The position numbers and the translations under genes were made by a program. A model generated the notes under the pieces. That model was not told the origin of the DNA. It was given only the letters and a program-made list of their open reading frames with translations, and searched no databases. DNA of 5,278 nt from Candidatus Segatella albertsiae (GTDB taxonomy: Bacteria > Bacteroidota > Bacteroidia > Bacteroidales > Bacteroidaceae): the NCBI GenBank assembly GCA_002451555.1, contig DKCU01000053.1, forward strand, positions 1 to 5,278, written 5' to 3'. Of the stretch, positions 1-4,155 are shown piece by piece (the stretch's first letter is position 1; every line of letters starts with the position of its first letter).

Positions 1-58
1 CACTTGCTTGTTGAATTCGCGAGAAGCAGCAGATAAAATGAAATGTGAAAAAATCTAA
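1..58 (+). other. Possible 3' tail of a truncated plus-strand gene
   Basis: Two plus-strand frames are open from the window edge. One reads HLLVEFARSSR and stops at 34-36; the other reads TCLLNSREAADKMKCEKI and stops at 56-58. Either could be the last residues of a gene lying to the left, which would converge on the nitroreductase with the 57-113 hairpin between them. The stretch is too short to recognise a family or choose a frame, and it may simply be non-coding. No minus-strand start codon lies in it. Confidence 0.2.
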
Positions 59-113
59 CTCATCGTTTTATGATGCACAACTCTATGACTTTTGCATCAT
101 AAAACGATGAGTT
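48..113 (-). terminator. Rho-independent terminator of the nitroreductase gene
   Basis: Positions 57-77 and 93-113 are perfect inverted complements (21 bp) around a 15-nt loop. Read on the minus strand, the stem is followed after three bases by six T (53-48), the form of an intrinsic terminator, and it lies 39 bp past the nitroreductase stop codon. On the plus strand only a short GTTTTG follows, so termination in that direction would be weaker. The stem is AT-rich and unusually long for a terminator, so a small palindromic repeat used as a terminator is also possible. Confidence 0.65.
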
Positions 114-151
114 TTGCAATAAAGGAATCTGTTTAAAACACCCTCATTTTT

Positions 152-802
152 CTACTTGATAAACTCGATTTTACCCTCATCCCTTGGCTTCGCCTCCGGA
201 GTCTCGTCAGGATAACCTACGGCGAGGATATAGCAAATCTCGTAATCCTTAGGCAAGTTGAGCTTGGCAAGATAAGGCTTGCAAGCATCACTGGTCTGAA
301 GGAAGCGGACAGGACCGCCCAAGCAACAAGTGCCGAGTCCCAAGGATTTCGCCGCCAACATCATATTCTCGCCCATCAATCCAGCATCCACTTGTCCCAA
401 GCCATTCTGCGTAGCCACGACGATAATGTTAGGAGCATTGCGATACATGTTCTTGAAATTCGGGTCACGCTTCACCTGCTCAGGGTTCTCCTTCTTGAAT
501 ATCTCGGTAGTACCCTTGATAAAGTCTGGGTTCTCCACCACTCGCACAACCCAAGGCTGCTTATTCATACCATTTGGGGCATTGATGCCGCACTTGGCGA
601 TGAGTGCCAACTTCTCATGCTCAACAGGCTTGTCGAGGTACTTACGGATAGAACGACGAGACATAATCGTCTGGATTACCTCATTGTTCATCATCTGGCA
701 GCAAGACTTCACTTCCTCTTTCTTTTGGCAGCAAGACTGAGCCAAACTAAACGATGGCAGCAGCATCATACCGCAAACCATCAAAGTTTTCATGTTCATC
801 AT
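152..802 (-). CDS. Exported nitroreductase-family flavoprotein
   Basis: This 216-residue protein belongs to the FMN-dependent nitroreductase family, whose members reduce nitro compounds, quinones or other electrophiles with NAD(P)H. Family marks are RRSIRKY (49-55, FMN-contacting arginines), APNGMNKQPW (75-84), GLGTCCLGGP (155-164, around the FMN phosphate region) and the C-terminal GYPDETPEAKPR (196-207). Unusually for this mostly cytosolic family, it begins with a hydrophobic signal-like segment ending SFSLAQ (about 17-22), so export to the periplasm is likely. The lipobox fit is poor, because the residues before Cys24 are AQS. The mature N-terminus carries two SCCQ motifs (23-26 and 33-36), giving vicinal cysteines that could bind metal or form disulfides. 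The start at 802 is favoured by AAGGAG eight bases upstream; a second Met at 4 is possible. It is transcribed alone, divergently from the methyltransferase. The substrate cannot be told. Confidence 0.9.
   Translation of the reverse strand: MMNMKTLMVCGMMLLPSFSLAQSCCQKKEEVKSCCQMMNNEVIQTIMSRRSIRKYLDKPVEHEKLALIAKCGINAPNGMNKQPWVVRVVENPDFIKGTTEIFKKENPEQVKRDPNFKNMYRNAPNIIVVATQNGLGQVDAGLMGENMMLAAKSLGLGTCCLGGPVRFLQTSDACKPYLAKLNLPKDYEICYILAVGYPDETPEAKPRDEGKIEFIK
696..738 (-). repeat. In-frame direct repeat encoding two SCCQ motifs
   Basis: The 13-base string TGGCAGCAAGACT occurs at 696-708 and again at 726-738, exactly 30 bp apart. It lies in the reading frame of the nitroreductase and encodes the two Ser-Cys-Cys-Gln motifs ten residues apart. 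Identical codon use in both copies suggests a recent local duplication, or gene conversion, rather than independent evolution of the two cysteine pairs. Confidence 0.75.
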
Positions 803-845
803 ATTGTAATCTCCTTATATTAAATTGTAATCTCCTTATATTAAA
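803..845 (-). repeat. 21-bp tandem duplication carrying the ribosome-binding site
   Basis: Positions 803-823 and 824-844 are identical 21-bp units in direct tandem. On the minus strand each unit contains TATAAGGAGATTAC, so the nitroreductase leader has two Shine-Dalgarno sequences. The proximal one (AAGGAG) sits eight bases before the ATG at 802. The distal copy is 21 bp, or seven codons, further up and has no ATG at the matching distance. The array fills nearly the whole predicted leader downstream of the promoter at 852-886. Confidence 0.9.
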
Positions 846-851
846 ACGATG

Positions 852-886
852 CAAAGATAAATATTTCTACTGAATATACATACAAA
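852..886 (-). promoter_or_regulatory. Bacteroidetes-type promoter for the nitroreductase
   Basis: Read on the minus strand, a -33 TTTG at 886-883 is followed after 23 bases by TATCTTTG at 859-852, matching the -7 consensus TAnnTTTG recognised by the primary sigma factor of Bacteroidetes. The spacing is slightly longer than the optimum. Transcription would start near 845, giving a leader of about 43 nt made almost wholly of the tandem repeat. Confidence 0.65.
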
Positions 887-890
887 AAAC

Positions 891-922
891 TTTGGCAATC
901 TCCAAAAATTATTGTATTTTTG
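891..922 (+). promoter_or_regulatory. Bacteroidetes-type promoter for the methyltransferase
   Basis: TTTG at 891-894 is followed after 20 bases by TATTTTTG at 915-922, a close match to the Bacteroidetes -33/-7 promoter. The predicted start near 929 gives a short leader of roughly 17 nt. No Shine-Dalgarno precedes the ATG at 946; the A-rich AAAAAGAAAAA at 932-942 probably serves, as is common in this phylum. The -33 boxes of this and the opposing promoter are only four bases apart, so the two may compete for polymerase or share a regulator. Confidence 0.75.
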
Positions 923-945
923 CATTCTATTAAAAAGAAAAACTA

Positions 946-1764
946 ATGAATACAAACATACTATCCAAAGACAAAGACCCGATGGGTGCCGCCATCCTCG
1001 ACTATCAGACATCGGGAAAGGCAGGAAAACTGCGTGTGCTCTCCTCTATGTTCGAGGAAGACGAAATGCCTGTGAAACATCTATTCAGAAGTTTCGAGGA
1101 GATGCCTAAGCTGGAGCAAAAGGCACTTACCTTAGCTTACGGAAAGGTGCTCGACGTGGGAGCCGGAGCAGGCTGCCATGCCCTCGCTTTGCAAGACAAC
1201 ATCATGAAGAAAGGTACCTCCAAAAGCCAAGGAGTTACTTCCGTGAAAGCCATCGACATCTCGCCATTGAGCTGCGAGGCGATGCGACAGAGAGGGGTGA
1301 AGGATGTGGAGTGCATCAACCTCTTCGACGCGCATCTTTCTAGCGGAAAATCTTCAACAAGCCAGAGCGACTCCACAGATGAAGATAAAGAAGAAGATAG
1401 TGGCTTCGACACCATCCTGCTCTTGATGAACGGCACAGGCATTGCCGGCAAGATAGCCAATCTCCCTACCCTCTTCCAGCGCCTGAAGGCATTGCTGAAC
1501 CCAGACGGTCAGATTCTCATCGACTCCTCCGACCTCAAGTACATCTATGAGAACGAGGACGGAAGTTTCGACATCAATCTGAATGGTGCCTATTACGGCG
1601 AAGTAGATTATCAGATGATTTACAAGAATGTAAAAGGCGATACCTTCGACTGGCTATATGTTGACTTTCCGCTATTAAAATCCATCGCAGAAAGCTGCAG
1701 TTTGCATTGCGAACTCGTAGCAAAAGGAGAACACTACGATTATTTGGCAAGAATATACCAATAA
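946..1764 (+). CDS. Class I SAM-dependent methyltransferase, substrate unknown
   Basis: This 272-residue soluble protein has the Rossmann-fold methyltransferase layout. Motif I is VLDVGAGAG (68-76), the glycine-rich SAM loop. Motif II is AIDISPLSCEAM (102-113), with Asp104 placed to hold the SAM ribose. The strand before the active site is FDTILLLMNGTGIAG (154-168), and LLNPDGQILIDSSDL (183-197) matches the late strand motif. An N-terminal helical region (about 12-65) comes first and may cap the substrate site. Residues 131-152 form a Ser/Asp/Glu/Lys-rich low-complexity insertion, probably a surface loop. The start at 946 fits the promoter at 891-922. No signal peptide is seen, so it should be cytosolic. 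The neighbours give no hint of substrate: the nitroreductase is divergent and the MgtC gene convergent. A small-molecule target is a guess; the family is secure, the role is not. Confidence 0.88.
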   Translation: MNTNILSKDKDPMGAAILDYQTSGKAGKLRVLSSMFEEDEMPVKHLFRSFEEMPKLEQKALTLAYGKVLDVGAGAGCHALALQDNIMKKGTSKSQGVTSVKAIDISPLSCEAMRQRGVKDVECINLFDAHLSSGKSSTSQSDSTDEDKEEDSGFDTILLLMNGTGIAGKIANLPTLFQRLKALLNPDGQILIDSSDLKYIYENEDGSFDINLNGAYYGEVDYQMIYKNVKGDTFDWLYVDFPLLKSIAESCSLHCELVAKGEHYDYLARIYQ

Positions 1765-2019
1765 AACTATTCAACCTATACGGTTGAAACGGGCTGAAAG
1801 CCCAAAAGCCCCTAGCCCAGGGCAACGCCCTGGGTAGATATTGTGGAACTAATACGCCCTGTAAGGGCAAAAGCATAAAACTTACTTAATGTAGAATGCT
1901 TTTGCCCTTACAGGGCGACCTCCTAACTTCATTTAACCCCAGGGCGTTGCCCTGGGCTAGGTGCTTCTGCCCTTTCAGGGCGTATAGGATAATTCCAACC
2001 GTACAGGTCGAAACTATTC
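1764..2019. repeat. Nested palindromic (REP/MITE-like) intergenic element
   Basis: The space between the convergent methyltransferase and MgtC genes is filled by inverted repeats mirrored about position 1886. The inner arms 1855-1876/1896-1917 are a perfect 22 bp. The middle arms 1811-1834/1938-1961 are a perfect 24 bp. The outer arms 1790-1815/1957-1982 are imperfect, and the terminal arms 1770-1789/1993-2012 are about 20 bp with three differences. Most arms also fold alone: GGGC-TGAAA-GCCC (1791-1803), CCCAGGGC-AAC-GCCCTGGG (1816-1834), GCCC-TGTAA-GGGC (1856-1868), and their mirror copies. AAACTATTC occurs at 1764-1772 and 2011-2019, like a target-site duplication. There is no transposase and no T-run. 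It resembles dispersed REP-type repeats of Bacteroidetes and may end or stabilise both transcripts. Confidence 0.85.
1855..1917. repeat. Central 22-bp perfect inverted repeat
   Basis: The arms 1855-1876 and 1896-1917 are exact reverse complements separated by 19 AT-rich bases. Each arm starts with a small hairpin, GCCC-TGTAA-GGGC (1856-1868) or GCCC-TTACA-GGGC (1904-1916), followed or preceded by an AAAAGCAT tail. It forms the core of the larger element and could extrude as one long hairpin or as two short ones. Confidence 0.85.
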
Positions 2020-2667
2020 TATCGTCGAGATGGTAACATCCGAGAAATCATTCATATAGTCCAAGACCCTCAAGGTATGGAATCCTCGCTTTGCCTTGAT
2101 TTCCATGCTTACCTCCAAGAACTCTTCCTTGGAGGTGCGGCGGTCCTTCAACTCATACGAATGCACTTCCATACCGTCTTGCTTTATCTGCTTCAAGAGT
2201 TTCTTCACGCTGTCTCGGTTAGGGGCTGAGAAGGAAAGTTCCATCGTGGTATTACCAAGCTGAGGAATCAGAAGATTGAGCACCTCCAAGCCTAGCAGCA
2301 CCATCGCCGTGGTGAGTGCCGCCGCCACATACATGCCTGTTCCACAAGCCAAACCTATCGCCGCAGTAACCCAAAGGCCAGCTGCCGTGGTGAGTCCTCG
2401 CACCACATTCTTCTGGAAGATGATGGTACCAGCGCCCAAGAATCCGATGCCCGACACCACTTGTGCCGCAACACGGGAGGAATCCTTCAGGTCGATGCCG
2501 AAACCATATTGTGAGACCACGCAAAAGAGGGCACTGCCCAATGCCACCAAGAAGTGAGTGCGAAAGCCCGCTTCCTTGGCACGATACTCTCGCTCGATAC
2601 CTATCGCTCCGCCCAAGACCAAAGCGAGCGAGAGTCGAATAGCTATGTCTGTATAAGATGCATCCAT
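2014..2667 (-). CDS. MgtC/SapB family inner-membrane protein
   Basis: This 217-residue protein has the full MgtC/SapB layout. The hydrophobic N-terminal domain spans about residues 7-135 in roughly five membrane segments. Family signatures are GGAIGIEREYRAKEAGFRTH (19-38), RVAAQVVSGIGFLGAGTII (65-83) and VRGLTTAAGLWVTAAIG (89-105). A soluble C-terminal domain (about 138-217) fits the ACT-like domain of longer family members. In Salmonella, MgtC supports growth in macrophages and low magnesium and modulates ATP synthase. In commensal Bacteroidetes the role is unproven, and magnesium or membrane-potential homeostasis is a guess. The start at 2667 is supported by AAAGGAAA just upstream and by the MDASYTDIAIRLSLALVLGG N-terminus typical of the family. 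It is a single gene: a terminator at 2771-2812 separates it from the lipoprotein gene upstream, and the palindromic element begins two bases beyond its stop codon. Confidence 0.93.
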   Translation of the reverse strand: MDASYTDIAIRLSLALVLGGAIGIEREYRAKEAGFRTHFLVALGSALFCVVSQYGFGIDLKDSSRVAAQVVSGIGFLGAGTIIFQKNVVRGLTTAAGLWVTAAIGLACGTGMYVAAALTTAMVLLGLEVLNLLIPQLGNTTMELSFSAPNRDSVKKLLKQIKQDGMEVHSYELKDRRTSKEEFLEVSMEIKAKRGFHTLRVLDYMNDFSDVTISTIE

Positions 2668-2709
2668 GATATTTCCTTTCTTCTTTCATTCTGATTTTTG
2701 TTACAGGTG

Positions 2710-2717
2710 CAAATATA
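2710..2717 (-). promoter_or_regulatory. -7 promoter box for the mgtC-like gene
   Basis: On the minus strand this reads TATATTTG, an exact match to TAnnTTTG, 42 bases before the start codon at 2667. I see no clear -33 TTTG at the usual distance; the region is A/T-rich. It lies downstream of the terminator at 2771-2812, so the gene can be transcribed separately from the lipoprotein gene. No leader peptide or obvious magnesium-sensing leader is visible in the short 5' region. Confidence 0.5.
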
Positions 2718-2770
2718 CAACATTTATTTGAGAAGAAAAAATAATTACTTGAAAAAGAGCCAAAAGGATC

Positions 2771-2812
2771 AAAAAGAAAAAGGGGGAATGCCGACCGAAA
2801 CCGACACTCCCC
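2771..2812 (-). terminator. Rho-independent terminator of the receptor-lipoprotein transcript
   Basis: Read on the minus strand, 2812-2801 (GGGGAGTGTCGG) pairs with 2794-2783 (TCGGCATTCCCC) in a 12-bp RNA stem with three G-U wobbles around a six-base loop. The U-tract TTTTTCTTTTT follows at 2781-2771, one base past the stem. It lies about 55 bp after the stop codon of the lipoprotein gene, with no gene between. This is the clearest intrinsic terminator in the window. Confidence 0.88.
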
Positions 2813-2837
2813 ATTGGATTGGATGAATTTATTATTG

Positions 2838-2853
2838 TCTGTCTCTCGACAGA
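2838..2853 (-). other. Small hairpin just after the lipoprotein stop codon
   Basis: TCTGTC (2838-2843) and GACAGA (2848-2853) are perfect complements around a four-base loop, 14 bp beyond the stop codon at 2868. Read on the minus strand it is followed by CAATAATAAATT, which is not a real T-run. It is unlikely to terminate alone, but could protect the mRNA end or back up the stronger terminator at 2771-2812. Confidence 0.4.
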
Positions 2854-2867
2854 TAAATATAACATTT

Positions 2868-4022
2868 TTACTTAGCGTAAGCTGTCTTGTAGGCAGAGTC
2901 GAAGAACATTGCGCAAGAACCTACGCCAGTCTCATACTCATGCTGCTTCTGGCCAACACCGTCATACTCCACTACATAGCCATTGCCATTGTAGTCGGCG
3001 TAGCCATACTCGCCCATGCGATAAGACAGAACAAAAATGTGGTTTGTCAATGGATCTACATAAATGCCGCATGGGCTCTCAGGCATCTCGGATAGGTTTA
3101 CAGGATGTGCCTCCGTACTACCTGCAAAAATCGCGCTCACGCTAGGAGTGCCACCATAAGGAGCATTGAGGACAATGAAGTAAGGCTGAACAACATTCAT
3201 GCGTGTACTCTGTCCAGAGGCTACCAAAGCGGCATAGTTGCCTTCTGCCACTTTCTGAGATTTACCTTCGCTGAAACTTACAAAACGAAGGGCATTCTCA
3301 CCATAAGCATTGTAAGAGGCATCATAATACTGATTGTCGATTACATATAGTTTTCCTCCAGCATAATAGATGCTGGTAGGATTGTTCACACCCTCGATAT
3401 TCTTGGTCTCGACATTGCCATTGGAAAGGTTGATGCAAGAGATGTTGCCACCACCTGCACCAAAGTTGCTGTTTGCTACATAGAGATAGCCGCCACCGAT
3501 AACCAAGCCCTCAGGATAGCTGCCAACCTGATACTTGCCAGCAAGGGCGAAACTTGTGGTATCCACCGCAGCGACGTAGCCACCGTATGTGGAGAAATAT
3601 ACCTTGCCACCCTCGGCAATGATGTGGCGTGGCTCCGAACCCTCGGTATTACCCATCAATGCTGTGGTGCTGATTTGCTTGATGCTCTGCTTGGTGGTCT
3701 TGTCGATTACCTCGATGGTGTTGCTCTGGTCAACGGCGATATAAATCTTGTTGCCATATACGATACCATCATTGGCGGTATTGCCGAGCGAACGACCGTT
3801 GGCTGCCTTGAACACACCCTGTGTGGCTGTGCTCGAAGCATAGTCGATGGCTGTGAGCGAGCTCTCGATATTGCTGTACATATTACCAGCGTTCACGATG
3901 TACGCGCCTGTGCTGTACTCCTGTAAATAATAGTCAGGACCATCGTTGTCATCGCTACATGATGTCATCATTGCCGTGCCCATCAGGAGCACAGCCAAAC
4001 CTAATAAATACTTTCTCTTCAT
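2868..4022 (-). CDS. Surface beta-propeller lipoprotein (YncE/DUF5074 type), probable BtuG-like corrinoid-binding protein
   Basis: This 384-residue protein starts with a lipoprotein signal peptide (MKRKYLLGLAVLLMGTAMMTSC) with Cys22 lipidated. SDDND follows, an acidic stretch like the Bacteroidetes signal that sends lipoproteins to the cell surface. The rest is a repeated strand pattern of a beta-propeller: GAYIVNAGN (39-47), NKIYIAVDQSNTIEVID (91-107), GKVYFSTYGGYVAAVD (139-154), PEGLVIGGGYLYVANS (170-185), PTSIYYAGGKLYVIDN (215-230) and GIYVDPLTNHIFVLSYR (319-335). In Bacteroides, BtuG proteins of this kind bind vitamin B12 with extreme affinity and work with BtuB. The gene follows a TonB-dependent receptor gene by 133 bp with no recognisable promoter between, which supports that role. 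Its A-rich leader (AAAAAAGAGAAA before the ATG at 4022) lacks a good Shine-Dalgarno. A different ligand cannot be excluded, because other YncE-like lipoproteins also pair with TonB receptors. Confidence 0.8.
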   Translation of the reverse strand: MKRKYLLGLAVLLMGTAMMTSCSDDNDGPDYYLQEYSTGAYIVNAGNMYSNIESSLTAIDYASSTATQGVFKAANGRSLGNTANDGIVYGNKIYIAVDQSNTIEVIDKTTKQSIKQISTTALMGNTEGSEPRHIIAEGGKVYFSTYGGYVAAVDTTSFALAGKYQVGSYPEGLVIGGGYLYVANSNFGAGGGNISCINLSNGNVETKNIEGVNNPTSIYYAGGKLYVIDNQYYDASYNAYGENALRFVSFSEGKSQKVAEGNYAALVASGQSTRMNVVQPYFIVLNAPYGGTPSVSAIFAGSTEAHPVNLSEMPESPCGIYVDPLTNHIFVLSYRMGEYGYADYNGNGYVVEYDGVGQKQHEYETGVGSCAMFFDSAYKTAYAK

Positions 4023-4064
4023 TTTCTCTTTTTTATTTTGAATTTTTAATCGTTTTTACTTTTA

Positions 4065-4113
4065 ATATTCCGCTAGGCGTTTTCGGCCTTCCATATTCCG
4101 CTAGGCGTTTCGG
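4065..4113. repeat. Direct repeat of 21-22 bp between receptor and lipoprotein genes
   Basis: ATATTCCGCTAGGCG followed by a T-run and CGG occurs at 4065-4086 and again at 4093-4113. The copies differ only by one T in the run (four versus three) and are separated by six bases. With the adjacent hairpin this looks like part of a dispersed Bacteroidetes intergenic repeat rather than gene-specific sequence, but that is from general resemblance. Confidence 0.8.
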
Positions 4114-4128
4114 CGGATTTGTAATCCG
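4114..4128. repeat. Small hairpin CGGATT-TGT-AATCCG
   Basis: Six perfect base pairs close a three-base loop, 27 bp downstream of the receptor stop codon in the minus direction and directly beside the direct repeat. There is no T-run after it on the minus strand, so read-through into the lipoprotein gene is expected. It could serve as an mRNA processing or stability element that sets the ratio of the two proteins. Confidence 0.5.
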
Positions 4129-4155
4129 ACGACAAGCAAGGCTGGTCCAGAAATA

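Larger units (their letters stand above)
4023..4155 (-). other. Intercistronic gap with repeats and no visible promoter
   Basis: This gap separates the receptor stop codon from the lipoprotein start codon. I see no TAnnTTTG in the minus direction, so the lipoprotein is probably transcribed from upstream. The half nearest the lipoprotein (4023-4064) is very A/T-rich and may act as a translation enhancer. The other half carries a 21-22 bp direct repeat (4065-4113) and a small hairpin (4114-4128). Confidence 0.6.

Noticed and set aside
152..802. BluB (dimethylbenzimidazole synthase), a nitroreductase-fold enzyme that would tie this gene to the vitamin B12 theme
   Set aside because: The protein is exported and has general nitroreductase motifs; nothing points to BluB, and it lies far from the receptor pair in a separate transcription unit.
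330..823. Two plus-strand open frames of 136 and 143 codons opposite the nitroreductase
   Set aside because: Both are antisense to a clear nitroreductase gene and show no domain-like composition.
1574..1876. Minus-strand open frame of 100 codons overlapping the end of the methyltransferase gene
   Set aside because: It is antisense to a well-supported gene, and its first part is a translation of the palindromic repeats; no promoter or family motif supports it.
1764..2019. CRISPR array or insertion sequence
   Set aside because: The repeats are inverted and nested rather than evenly spaced direct repeats, and no transposase or cas gene is present in the window.
2252..2689. Minus-strand open frame of 145 codons overlapping the mgtC-like gene
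   Set aside because: It is an out-of-frame reading of the MgtC/SapB gene, whose own frame has all the family signatures.
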